From assembly GCA_947176415.1 (NCBI GenBank), contig CAMWQJ010000009.1:1-44670 (forward strand): 44,670 nucleotides of DNA, written 5' to 3'. The position numbers and the translations under genes are program-made. Positions 35,580-43,898 of the stretch are shown piece by piece; the first letter of the stretch is position 1; each line of letters starts with the position of its first letter. The DNA is from an uncultured Ruminococcus sp. (GTDB lineage: Bacteria > Bacillota > Clostridia > Oscillospirales > Ruminococcaceae). Under the pieces are notes generated by a model that saw only the letters and a program-made list of their open reading frames with translations, did not search any database and was not told the DNA's origin.

Positions 35580-36161
35580 TTACAGATACTGTTCATTTAT
35601 TTTATCAATTATTTCCGACGCCGAAATTACTTTCCGCTGTCTGTGATTCATTGCATACTGCTCAATATAAGCGTGTGCCTCCTCTTCCGTCATGTTCCGA
35701 TACTGCATAAGCATGAATTTAGCCTTGTCGATTATTCTTATTTCGTCAATCTTTCTTTCGAGCCTCACAGTCTCAGAATAAAGCTTCCATGTTCTTCTCA
35801 TGGCTATGTCAACTGTCTTTGCAATCTGATACAGAACGCTTTTATTAAAAGGTCTGCCTATGATTATTATTCCGAGCCTTTCCGCACGGTCTCTGATTTT
35901 CTCCGCATTTTCGGCTTTGGCTATCATTATACAGTTTGCGGTTGTGTTTTCCACGATATATTCTGCGAGGTCTTTTCCCGAAGAGTCGGAAAGAGGAGCA
36001 TAGATAACGGCGAGGTCGCATGGTACATCGGAATCAAAAATATTCCTCGCCTGTACTGCCGTTTCCGCCGTGCGTATATTGCAGTGGAAAGTCTCACGCA
36101 TGAAATCCGAAAGAACATCTTCCGCACTTTTGTTGCTTGAAATTATAAGAACGTTTTCCAA
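35580..36161 (-). CDS. ANTAR-domain RNA-binding antiterminator with a degenerate receiver domain
   Basis: A 193 aa regulator. Residues 1-120 fold like a response-regulator receiver, but the acidic pair is Ser9/Asn10, the phospho-acceptor Asp is Tyr54 (LAVIYAPLSDSSG), and the conserved Lys is Arg103 (GRPF). Phosphorylation is therefore not expected. A coiled linker leads to an ANTAR domain (about 132-187: ERKIDEIRIIDKAKFMLMQ, then ISASEII), which in AmiR, NasR and EutV binds paired hexaloop hairpins and prevents termination. The start is TTG 36161 with GGAGG six bases upstream. Its neighbours are a synthetase-like gene (12 bases upstream) and purF. Hairpins fitting its target lie before gltB and amt. 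No sensor kinase gene is near. Confidence 0.9.
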   Translation of the reverse strand: MENVLIISSNKSAEDVLSDFMRETFHCNIRTAETAVQARNIFDSDVPCDLAVIYAPLSDSSGKDLAEYIVENTTANCIMIAKAENAEKIRDRAERLGIIIIGRPFNKSVLYQIAKTVDIAMRRTWKLYSETVRLERKIDEIRIIDKAKFMLMQYRNMTEEEAHAYIEQYAMNHRQRKVISASEIIDKINEQYL

Positions 36162-36173
36162 AGCTAACCTCCG

Positions 36174-37451
36174 TCAGAGACTGTAGAAATATTTCTTGTC
36201 CTCAAAGGATTCCTTGTCGTATGCGGAGGAATATTCTTTCCATTCCGTTCGTTTTTCCGAAATAAGAAAATCAAGAATATTTTCAGGAATATGTTTTTTA
36301 AGAAAGTCCGAGTTTTCGGCATATCCGACAGCCTCAGAAATATCTTTCGGGAGTTTTTCTCCGTTGTCGGCATTTTCGGGAGGAAGTGAAAGATTATTTT
36401 CTATTCCGTCAAGTGCGGAATAAATCATAAGACCGAACACATAGTAAGGATTGCACGCACAGTCGGGAGCTCGGAGTACAAAAGGTGCTTCGTTGCTGTC
36501 GATTTTTATAAGACGGTCGTTTTCCGAGCGTGACCACGTTATATTACGGGGGGCGGAGAACTCTCCGAGACGGCTGTATGAATTTGCAGTTGAGTTTGTG
36601 AATATAGTAAACTCTTTTATATATTTCATTATTCCCGCACCCGCATTTTCAAGCATTTCAGAAACGTCTTTCGGCGTATTGTCCTCGAAAAATTCATTGT
36701 CTTTGATTATGCTGAAACTTATGTGCATACCGTTTCCGCATTCATTCCTGACAGGTTTCGGCATAAAGCTTGCGTGTACTCCGTGCTGGTATGCGACTGA
36801 CTTTACAGCCGATTTGAAACTCAGGAAAGTATCTGCCGATTTGAGTGCGGAAGCCGAATTGAAGTCTATTTCATGCTGACCGTTTCCGCTTTCGTGGCGT
36901 GAAGAAATAGGGTGTATACCCATTTGTTCTAAAGTAAGGCAGACATCACGGCGGATATTCTCGCCCTTGTCGTCGGGGGCAATATCGCAGTATCCTGCAT
37001 AGTCATGCGGAATTTTAGTAGGCAGACCGTTTTCGTCCGTGCGGAAAATCGAGAACTCGCAAGATGTACCGAAACGGAAACAACAGCCTTTTGATACAGC
37101 GGTTTTCATGGCTTTTTTCAGAAAATATCTTCCGTCCCCTTCAAACGCCCTGCCGTCTGCATAGCGTATATAGCAGAACATTCTTATAACACGTCCCTGT
37201 TGCGGTCGCCACGGCAGAAGAGTCATAGTCTGAGGGTCGGGAAAAAGGAATAAGTCTTTTCCCTCAGCAACCGAAAAGCCGTCTATTTTCTTTGCGGTAA
37301 TCCTCGCACCGTGTGCAAAAACAGCTGAAAGTTCGGAAGAAAGAATAGATATATTTTTCATTTTTCCGTTTATGTCACAGAAAGCGAGTTTGACAAATTT
37401 AACATCATTTTCTTCTGCATAGTGCAATACTTCGTTTTCGGAATAAATCAT
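36174..37451 (-). CDS. glutamine synthetase type I homologue with lost catalytic residues
   Basis: A 425 aa protein that aligns along the whole GSI fold: N-terminal beta-grasp (1-100), PWRPQQG, AGYCDIAPDDKGEN, GQHEIDF, FMPKPV, GNGMH and LRAPDCACNPY. Compared with active clostridial GlnA, key residues are changed. The ammonium-site Asp50 is Thr52 (ITAKKIDGF), Mg ligand Glu129 is Ser130, and flap Glu327 is Ser299 (EFSAP for FEAP). Mg ligand Glu357 is Val325 (FVLR for IELR), and Arg339 and Arg344 are Asn311 and Lys316. Glu132, Glu187, Glu194, His243 and Arg327 remain. It is probably not a working synthetase; a sensing or regulatory role with the adjacent ANTAR protein is my inference. AAGGAG about ten bases upstream of ATG 37451 overlaps the gltD stop. 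Confidence 0.85.
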   Translation of the reverse strand: MIYSENEVLHYAEENDVKFVKLAFCDINGKMKNISILSSELSAVFAHGARITAKKIDGFSVAEGKDLFLFPDPQTMTLLPWRPQQGRVIRMFCYIRYADGRAFEGDGRYFLKKAMKTAVSKGCCFRFGTSCEFSIFRTDENGLPTKIPHDYAGYCDIAPDDKGENIRRDVCLTLEQMGIHPISSRHESGNGQHEIDFNSASALKSADTFLSFKSAVKSVAYQHGVHASFMPKPVRNECGNGMHISFSIIKDNEFFEDNTPKDVSEMLENAGAGIMKYIKEFTIFTNSTANSYSRLGEFSAPRNITWSRSENDRLIKIDSNEAPFVLRAPDCACNPYYVFGLMIYSALDGIENNLSLPPENADNGEKLPKDISEAVGYAENSDFLKKHIPENILDFLISEKRTEWKEYSSAYDKESFEDKKYFYSL

Positions 37452-37467
37452 CTTAAATATTCTCCTT

Positions 37468-38955
37468 TTATCCGATATTTGTATAGCCCATTAAATACTT
37501 GTCAACCTCTGCGGAAACGTCACGACCCTCACGGATTGCACGTACAACAAGTGACTGTCCTATGTGCATATCGCCTGCTGTAAAGACTTTTTCAACGTTT
37601 GTGGCAAATTTTCCGTTTTCCGTGCGGACGTTGGTACGCTCATTCAGTTCAACCCCGAAAGCTTCGGCAATGTAACTCTGACAACCGAGGAATCCGACAG
37701 CGATAAGGCATAACTCGCAAGGAATAATCTGCTCGCTGTTTTCGACTTCCTGCATGAATCTCCGTCCCGTTTCAGCGTCAACGGCAGACTGCATTTTCAC
37801 AGTTTTCAGTGCGGAAAGATTACCGTTTTCGTCCTTGATAAATTCCTTTACGGTCGTTTCATAAATACGAGGGTCGTTTCCGAAAACAGCTATTGCCTCT
37901 TCCTGTCCATAGTCGGTCTTGCATACTCTCGGATATTCAGGCCATGGATTACTGTCTGCACGTTCGTCAGGGAGTTTCGGCATCATTTCAAGCTGAGTAA
38001 CCGATTTACAGCCGTGGCGTAATGAAGTTCCCACACAGTCATTTCCCGTATCTCCTCCGCCTATAATGACAACATTCTTGTCTTTTGCGGAGATATAATT
38101 TCCGTCCTCAAGATTTGAACTGAGCAGGCTTTTTGTCGTTGCTTTCAGGAAGTCAACCGCAAAATGAATGCCGTTTGCATCACGTCCGTCCGCTTTTATG
38201 TCCCTCGGATTTGAAGAACCGCACGCAAGCACAACGGCGTCGAAATTATCGAGAATTTCATTAGCTGACTTATTTCTGCCAACGTCGGCATTTGTGACAA
38301 ACTCCACTCCCTCGGCTTTCATGAGAGCAACACGGCGGTCTATTATATGCTTTTCAAGTTTCATATTCGGAATACCGTACATCAGCAGACCGCCAACCCT
38401 GTCATCACGTTCAAAGACCGTAACGGAATGCCCACGCTTATTTAATGTATCAGCTGTTGCAAGTCCCGATGGACCAGAGCCGATAACGGCAATTTTCTTT
38501 CCGCTTCTCTGTTTCGGAATCTGCGGAGTCACAAGACCATTTGCAAAGCCGTTTTCTATTATAGTGTTTTCGTTGTCACGTACGGAAACGGGGTCGCCGT
38601 TAAGTCCGCAGGTACAGGCTTTTTCGCAGAGTGCAGGACAGACACGTGAAGTAAATTCAGGAAAATTATTTGTCATAAGCAGACGTTCAAGTGCCTGTTC
38701 CTTGCGGTCGTGATAAAGAAAATCATTCCATTCAGGAATAAGATTATTCAGCGGACAGCCCGAAATCATGCCTTTTATGGCTTTTCCGTTCTGACAAAAC
38801 GGCACACCGCAGTCCATGCATCTTCCTGCCTGTTGTTTTCTCTTTGTCTCATTCAGCGGAGAATGAAACTCGTTGAAATTTTTTATTCTTTCGAGGGGAG
38901 CGACCGCAGAGCAGTCCTCCCTTGTATAGTCAAGAAATCCTGTAGGCTTTCCCAT
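37468..38955 (-). CDS. gltD: glutamate synthase, small (beta) subunit
   Basis: It feeds electrons from NADPH to the large subunit for glutamate synthesis. The 495 aa protein has an N-terminal Cys-rich domain for two 4Fe-4S clusters (RCMDCGVPFC, CPALCEKAC). It also has an FAD site (AVIGSGPSGLATADTL), an NADPH site (VVIIGGGDTGNDC) and the C-terminal FAD motif FTAGDMHIGQSLVVRAI. It starts three bases after gltB with AGGAGG upstream, so the two subunits are co-translated. Length and motifs are standard for GltD. Confidence 0.96.
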   Translation of the reverse strand: MGKPTGFLDYTREDCSAVAPLERIKNFNEFHSPLNETKRKQQAGRCMDCGVPFCQNGKAIKGMISGCPLNNLIPEWNDFLYHDRKEQALERLLMTNNFPEFTSRVCPALCEKACTCGLNGDPVSVRDNENTIIENGFANGLVTPQIPKQRSGKKIAVIGSGPSGLATADTLNKRGHSVTVFERDDRVGGLLMYGIPNMKLEKHIIDRRVALMKAEGVEFVTNADVGRNKSANEILDNFDAVVLACGSSNPRDIKADGRDANGIHFAVDFLKATTKSLLSSNLEDGNYISAKDKNVVIIGGGDTGNDCVGTSLRHGCKSVTQLEMMPKLPDERADSNPWPEYPRVCKTDYGQEEAIAVFGNDPRIYETTVKEFIKDENGNLSALKTVKMQSAVDAETGRRFMQEVENSEQIIPCELCLIAVGFLGCQSYIAEAFGVELNERTNVRTENGKFATNVEKVFTAGDMHIGQSLVVRAIREGRDVSAEVDKYLMGYTNIG

Positions 38956-38958
38956 AAC

Positions 38959-41900
38959 TCATGCCTCCTTGGTGATAAGATAAAATGCTTCAATTTCCGC
39001 CTGTTCGCTGTTCATACCCTTTTCCTCAAGAGCAACGACGGCATTCTTTATCTTTGCGTAATCGTGCGGAATAATCTTCTTGAAACTCGGCAGATAAGCA
39101 ACGAAATTATCAAGTATTCTCCTTGCTTTTTCCGACCCCGTAGCTTCGGCATATTCCTCTATAATTCCCCTGAGTTCGATAATATCGTACTTTTCGGAAA
39201 CTGATTCAAGAGAAACGAGAGCCTTGTTGACTTTCATGTATAAGTCCCTGTCCTCGTCGAGAACGTAAGCAATACCGCCCGACATACCTGCGGAGAAATT
39301 TTTTCCTGTTTTTCCGAGTATAACCGCACGTCCGCCCGTCATATATTCGCAACCGTGGTCACCTACGCCTTCGCAGACCGCAACAGCTCCCGAATTTCTT
39401 ACACAGAATCTTTCACCCGCAATGCCGTTTATAAAAGCCTTGCCCGACGTTGCACCGTAGAGAGCGACATTTCCAACGATTACATTATCTTCTGCCCTGA
39501 ATCCCGACTTTTCAGGCGGACAAAGAATGAGTTTACCGCCCGAAAGACCTTTACCGAAATAGTCATTACTGTCTCCGTGGAGTTCGAGAGTGAGACCTTT
39601 AGGAATAAACGCCCCGAAACTCTGTCCGCCACTGCCATTGCATTTTACTGTAAAAGTATCGTCGTCAAGCGAGTTTTCGCCGAAACGCCTTGTAATTTCA
39701 GCACCGAAAAGCGTGCCGAGAGAGCGGTCTGTATTCTTTACATCTATTTCAATTGTTTTCTTTGTTCCCGTCTTTAGTGCGGAAAACATCTTTTTCATGA
39801 TTACTTTCTTGTCGATTGTCTCGTCAAGCCTGAAGTCATAGACATCTTCGGGACAGAATGACTGTTTTTCTTCGGACGGAATTTTACAGAGGATTTCCGA
39901 AAAATCAATTTTTTCACCGTCTGTATTGTCTTTCTTGTAAAGTAAATCAGTGCGTCCGACGAGTTCGTCAACAGTGCGGATACCGAGTTTTGCCATATAT
40001 TCACGGAGTTCCTGAGCGACAAAGTGCATGAAGTTTACTATATACTCAGGTTTTCCCTTAAAACGTTTTCTGAGTTCAGGATTCTGTGTTGCTATACCCA
40101 TGGGGCAGGTATCGAGATTGCAGACCCTCATCATCACACAGCCCATTGTAACGAGCGGAGCAGTCGCAAAGCCAAATTCTTCCGCACCGAGAAGGCACGC
40201 AACAAGAACGTCACGACCTGTCATAAGTTTTCCGTCCGTTTCGATTACAACACGTGAACGCAGACCGTTCATGATAAGTGTCTGATGTGCTTCCGCAAGA
40301 CCTAATTCCCATGGCAGACCTGCATTATATATCGAGCTTTTCGGAGCAGCACCCGTACCGCCGTCATATCCTGAAATGAGAATAACCTGAGCCCCTGCCT
40401 TTGCAACACCTGCCGAGACAGTTCCGACTCCTGCCTCCGAAACGAGTTTTACAGATATACGTGCATTTTCGTTGGCATTCTTCAAATCATAAATAAGCTG
40501 TGCCAAATCTTCGATTGAATATATATCATGATGCGGAGGAGGGGAAATAAGTCCCACGCCTGCCGTTGAGTGCCTTGTTTTCGCAATCCACGGATAGACT
40601 TTTCCCGACGGAAGATGTCCGCCCTCACCTGGCTTTGCACCCTGAGCCATTTTTATCTGAATTTCCTTAGCTGATACGAGATACTCGCTTGTAACTCCGA
40701 AACGTCCCGACGCAACCTGTTTTATAGCAGAACACCTGTCCGACTTGAGTCTTTCGGGACTCTCTCCGCCCTCGCCTGAGTTTGACTTTCCGCCTATGCG
40801 GTTCATAGCAACTGCCATGCACTCGTGTGCCTCCTGCGAGATAGAGCCGTAGGACATTGCCCCCGTCTTGAAACGTCTGCATATACTTTCAACGCTTTCA
40901 ACTTCTTCAATCGGTATACCGCCGTTTTCGTCAAATTTAAATCCGAGCAGACTTCTCAGTGTAAGATTATTATCCTCACGGTTTACGCACTCGGAATACT
41001 CTTTATAAGTATCATAGTCGCCTTTGCGTGTAGCCTCCTGAAGCAAGTGTATAGTTTCGGGAGTGTAGAGATGTTCGCTTTTTCCGCTTCTGAGTTTGTG
41101 ACTTCCCGAACTTTCAAGCGAGCCGTTGACGGAGAGACCGAGCGGGTCGAATGCCTTGTTATGCAGAGATTCAGTCTGTCTGCTTATATCGTCGAGAGTT
41201 ATTCCGCCGATACGGCTTACTGTACCTCGGAAGTATTTTTCCGTCACATCGTGGGATATTCCGACAGCCTCAAAGAGCTTTGAACCCTGATATGACTGTA
41301 TAGTAGATATACCCATTTTTGAGGCTATTTTTACAATGCCGTGCAGTACAGCGTTGTTATAGTCGGTTTCGGAAGCATAAAAGTCCTTGTCAAGCATACC
41401 TGTATTAATAAGGTCTCGGATTGTCTCCTGTGCGAGATAAGGATTTATGGCACAAGCACCGTATCCGAGAAGAGTTGCGAAATGATGTACTTCCCTCGGC
41501 TCTGCACTTTCAAGAATCATTGCCACTGCTGTACGTTTTTTGGTTGAAACAAGATGTTGTTGAAGTGCGGAAACAGCGAGGAGCGAGGGAATAGGAGCGT
41601 GATATTCGTCAACGTCCCTGTCCGAAAGAATAAGGATATTCGCACCGTCCCTGTAAGCCTTGTCAGCCTCTATGAAAAGCCTTTCGATAGCCCTTTCAAG
41701 AGAAGTGCCGATATAATATGTAATCGGAATAACAGCCGTTTTAAGTCCCTTTACTTTCATGCTTTTTATTTTAAGCATATCCGTACTTGTGAGAATAGGA
41801 TTCTCGATTTTGAGGACGTGGCAGTTTTCAGGCTTTTCCTCAAGGATATTTCCGTCCTCGCCTATGTATACGCTTGTATCCGTCACAATCTCTTCACGGA

Positions 41901-43494
41901 TAGCGTCGAAAGGCGGATTAGTAACCTGTGCGAAAAGCTGGCGGAAATAATTGAAGAGGGGAATATTTTCCGAATCAAGCGGAGGAATCGGAACGTCCGA
42001 ACCCATGGAGGCTATAGGCTCTGCACCGTTTTCAGCCATGGGCAGAATACTTGTCCTGATGTTTTCGTATGAATAACCGAAAGCCTTCTGAAGTTTCACA
42101 AGTTCGTCATGTGTGTATGTACGCACGTTTTTGTTTGGAATATGCAAATCGTGCAGACGTACTAAATTAGCGTCAAGCCATTCACCATACGGCTGTCGTG
42201 AAGCATAATAGCTTTTAAGTTCGTTATCGTCAATGAGTCTGCCTTGTACCGTATCGGCAAGGAGCATTTTTCCGGGGCGGAGTCTGTCTTTTCTTACTGT
42301 CTTTTCAGGCGGAACATCTATACAGCCCGTTTCAGAGGAGAGAATAAGAAAGTCATCATCTGTAAGAACGTATCTTGACGGACGAAGACCGTTTCGGTCG
42401 AGTACAGCACCCATAACGTCGCCGTCGGAAAAGAGTATTGAAGCAGGACCGTCCCACGGCTCAATCATTGTTGCATAATATTGATAGAAGTCATATTTTT
42501 CCTTTGAGATGGTGCGGTTGTTTTTCCACGGTTCAGGAATGGTAATCATGACGGCAAGCGGTAAAGGCATACCCGACATAACCATAAATTCAAGGGCATT
42601 GTCGAGACGTGCGGAGTCCGACCCCTCTGTATTTATAGCAGGAAGAATCTTGTGCATATCGTTTTTCAGTGCTTCACATGACATTGTTTCCTCACGTGCA
42701 AGCATTTTATCAGCATTTCCCGTGATAGTGTTTATCTCGCCGTTGTGTACGATAAAGCGGTTAGGGTGGGCTTTCTGCCAGCTCGGATTTGTATTTGTTG
42801 AGAAACGTGAATGCACCATAGCAATCGCCGATTCAAAATCTTCATTCTGTAAATCGCAGTAAAATTTGCGGAGTTCGTCAACAAGAAACATTCCTTTATA
42901 AACTATAGTTCTGCTCGAAAGTGATACTACATAGGTATTCTCATTTGACTGCTCGAAAATTCTTCTTGCAATAAAAAGTTTTCTGTCAAATTCAAGACCC
43001 TTTTCACAGTCATCGGGGCGTTTTACGAATCCCTGCATTATATACGGCATACTGTCGAGAGCCTTTTGTCCGAGTACAGTCGGAACTGAGGGAACTTCCC
43101 TCCAGCCGAGAAAATCCATTCCGTTACGTTGCAGAATAATTTCAAACATTTTCTTTGCCTGATTGCGTTTTAATTCGTTCTGAGGGAAAAAGAACATTCC
43201 TACGCCGAAATCGCCGTCTCCGCCTATATCAAATCCGAGCTTTTCGGTTTCCTTTCTGAAAAATCCGCACGGCATCTGCACAAGTATACCAACGCCGTCG
43301 CCTGTCTTTCCCTCCGCGTCCTTTCCTGCACGGTGTTCAAGTTTTTCTACTATTTTAAGGGCATTTTCAACAACTGTTCTCGATTTTATACCCTTTATAT
43401 TGACAACCGCCCCTATTCCGCAGTTGTCGTGTTCAAACTGCGGTCTGTAGAGTCCCTGTTCGGAAAACGGCTGTTCTGTTCTGAAGTTATCCAT
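38959..43494 (-). CDS. gltB: glutamate synthase, large (alpha) subunit
   Basis: It makes two glutamates from glutamine and 2-oxoglutarate. The 1511 aa protein has a propeptide of 24 residues before nucleophile Cys25 (HDNCGIG), a class II amidotransferase domain (to about 430), a central domain and an FMN-binding synthase domain (VSAGVAKAGAQVILISGYDGG, TGAAPKS). The 3Fe-4S Cys triad is MGCVMMRVCNLDTCPMG, and a GXGXG C-terminal barrel follows. ATG 43494 is preferred: AAAGG lies ten bases upstream, while a TTG at 43512 has no site. It heads a six-gene operon behind a promoter, an ANTAR-type hairpin and a terminator (43525-43612). Confidence 0.96.
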   Translation of the reverse strand: MDNFRTEQPFSEQGLYRPQFEHDNCGIGAVVNIKGIKSRTVVENALKIVEKLEHRAGKDAEGKTGDGVGILVQMPCGFFRKETEKLGFDIGGDGDFGVGMFFFPQNELKRNQAKKMFEIILQRNGMDFLGWREVPSVPTVLGQKALDSMPYIMQGFVKRPDDCEKGLEFDRKLFIARRIFEQSNENTYVVSLSSRTIVYKGMFLVDELRKFYCDLQNEDFESAIAMVHSRFSTNTNPSWQKAHPNRFIVHNGEINTITGNADKMLAREETMSCEALKNDMHKILPAINTEGSDSARLDNALEFMVMSGMPLPLAVMITIPEPWKNNRTISKEKYDFYQYYATMIEPWDGPASILFSDGDVMGAVLDRNGLRPSRYVLTDDDFLILSSETGCIDVPPEKTVRKDRLRPGKMLLADTVQGRLIDDNELKSYYASRQPYGEWLDANLVRLHDLHIPNKNVRTYTHDELVKLQKAFGYSYENIRTSILPMAENGAEPIASMGSDVPIPPLDSENIPLFNYFRQLFAQVTNPPFDAIREEIVTDTSVYIGEDGNILEEKPENCHVLKIENPILTSTDMLKIKSMKVKGLKTAVIPITYYIGTSLERAIERLFIEADKAYRDGANILILSDRDVDEYHAPIPSLLAVSALQQHLVSTKKRTAVAMILESAEPREVHHFATLLGYGACAINPYLAQETIRDLINTGMLDKDFYASETDYNNAVLHGIVKIASKMGISTIQSYQGSKLFEAVGISHDVTEKYFRGTVSRIGGITLDDISRQTESLHNKAFDPLGLSVNGSLESSGSHKLRSGKSEHLYTPETIHLLQEATRKGDYDTYKEYSECVNREDNNLTLRSLLGFKFDENGGIPIEEVESVESICRRFKTGAMSYGSISQEAHECMAVAMNRIGGKSNSGEGGESPERLKSDRCSAIKQVASGRFGVTSEYLVSAKEIQIKMAQGAKPGEGGHLPSGKVYPWIAKTRHSTAGVGLISPPPHHDIYSIEDLAQLIYDLKNANENARISVKLVSEAGVGTVSAGVAKAGAQVILISGYDGGTGAAPKSSIYNAGLPWELGLAEAHQTLIMNGLRSRVVIETDGKLMTGRDVLVACLLGAEEFGFATAPLVTMGCVMMRVCNLDTCPMGIATQNPELRKRFKGKPEYIVNFMHFVAQELREYMAKLGIRTVDELVGRTDLLYKKDNTDGEKIDFSEILCKIPSEEKQSFCPEDVYDFRLDETIDKKVIMKKMFSALKTGTKKTIEIDVKNTDRSLGTLFGAEITRRFGENSLDDDTFTVKCNGSGGQSFGAFIPKGLTLELHGDSNDYFGKGLSGGKLILCPPEKSGFRAEDNVIVGNVALYGATSGKAFINGIAGERFCVRNSGAVAVCEGVGDHGCEYMTGGRAVILGKTGKNFSAGMSGGIAYVLDEDRDLYMKVNKALVSLESVSEKYDIIELRGIIEEYAEATGSEKARRILDNFVAYLPSFKKIIPHDYAKIKNAVVALEEKGMNSEQAEIEAFYLITKEA

Positions 43495-43524
43495 AATGTT
43501 CACGCCTTTCAATAATTATGAAAT

Positions 43525-43567
43525 AAAAAGACGTTCATAAGGGTATAAAAAGCCCTCAGTGAACGTC
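43525..43567 (-). terminator. leader terminator of the gltB operon
   Basis: On the minus strand GACGTTCA (43567-43560) pairs with TGAACGTC (43537-43530), followed by TTTTT then A and TTT. The loop holds a smaller AGGG/CCCT stem. It lies between the gltB promoter and gene, so it must be overcome for expression. Its 5' arm overlaps the hexaloop hairpin at 43561-43574, making the two structures mutually exclusive. Confidence 0.82.
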
Positions 43568-43574
43568 CTTGTCC
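43561..43574 (-). promoter_or_regulatory. ANTAR-type hexaloop antiterminator hairpin before gltB
   Basis: In the RNA, GGAC (43574-43571), loop AAGGAC (43570-43565) and GUUC (43564-43561) form a four-base-pair hairpin with a six-base loop that has A at position 1 and G at position 4, as ANTAR targets do. It starts about three bases after the predicted transcript start. Only one such hairpin is visible here, whereas known targets have two, so this assignment is tentative. Confidence 0.55.
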
Positions 43575-43583
43575 TTAAAATAA

Positions 43584-43612
43584 ATATTATCATGTACGGA
43601 GCAAAAAGTCAA
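43584..43612 (-). promoter_or_regulatory. sigma-A promoter of the gltB operon
   Basis: On the minus strand TTGACT (43612-43607), 17-base spacer, TAATAT (43589-43584). The predicted start is near 43577. The 89 bases between this and the divergent amt promoter (43613-43701) are AT-rich with no further element recognised. Confidence 0.82.
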
Positions 43613-43701
43613 GGGCAAAATTTAAGTTTCGTGAAAATATACTTTAAATCTTTACAAACCGAGATAAAAATATCAATTCTGCTGAAACTGCGGAAAACCT
43701 C

Positions 43702-43730
43702 TTGACAAATCGTGAAAAGAGGTGTATACT
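43702..43730 (+). promoter_or_regulatory. sigma-A promoter of amt
   Basis: TTGACA (43702-43707), 17-base spacer, TATACT (43725-43730); predicted start near 43737. It is followed by a 160-base leader with two hairpin-terminator units before the amt start. Confidence 0.85.
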
Positions 43731-43741
43731 TGCATTGTAAA

Positions 43742-43755
43742 CAGCAAAGGGGCTG
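43742..43755 (+). promoter_or_regulatory. ANTAR-type hexaloop hairpin 1 in the amt leader
   Basis: CAGC (43742-43745), loop AAAGGG (43746-43751), GCTG (43752-43755): four base pairs, six-base loop with A1 and G4. It overlaps the 5' arm of the first leader terminator (43751-43760), so the two cannot form together. The loop sequence is identical to that of hairpin 2. Confidence 0.6.
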
Positions 43756-43790
43756 AGGACTTTTATAAGGGTCTTTAGCCTTATTTTTTT
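43751..43790 (+). terminator. first leader terminator of amt
   Basis: GGCTGAGGAC (43751-43760) pairs with GTCTTTAGCC (43771-43780) over ten positions including G-U pairs, followed by TTATTTTTTT. It lies between the amt promoter and gene. Confidence 0.85.
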
Positions 43791-43804
43791 AAGTACTTAA
43801 TTTC

Positions 43805-43824
43805 CATACACAAAGGGGTGTATG
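43805..43824 (+). promoter_or_regulatory. ANTAR-type hexaloop hairpin 2 in the amt leader
   Basis: CATACAC (43805-43811), loop AAAGGG (43812-43817), GTGTATG (43818-43824): a perfect seven-base-pair stem with the same A1/G4 hexaloop as hairpin 1. Its 3' arm overlaps the 5' arm of the second leader terminator, the arrangement expected of an antiterminator stabilised by an ANTAR protein. Confidence 0.7.
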
Positions 43825-43867
43825 TTTTCCTGAAGTTTTCGGGGATTCATATACCCTTTTGATTTTT
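43816..43867 (+). terminator. second leader terminator of amt
   Basis: GGGTGTATG (43816-43824) pairs with CATATACCC (43848-43856), nine pairs, followed by TTTTGATTTTT. The 23-base loop contains its own six-pair hairpin, CCTGAA with TTCGGG (43829-43843). It is exclusive with hexaloop hairpin 2. The T tract is interrupted, so its strength is uncertain. Confidence 0.68.
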
Positions 43868-43898
43868 CATGCTGTATATTTTTATGGGAGGTATTTTT

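Noticed and set aside
38168-38713. Long open frame on the plus strand opposite gltD
   Set aside because: It has no ribosome site or family motif and lies wholly opposite a well-supported gene whose codon use creates open antisense frames.
41554-42072. Long open frame on the plus strand opposite gltB
   Set aside because: Same reason: shadow of the gltB coding frame, no start signal and no recognisable domain.
43741-43870. A metabolite riboswitch or T-box upstream of amt
   Set aside because: I see none of the conserved cores, such as a T-box TGGNACC or a glutamine-riboswitch-like motif; the leader is fully described by two hexaloop hairpins and two terminators.
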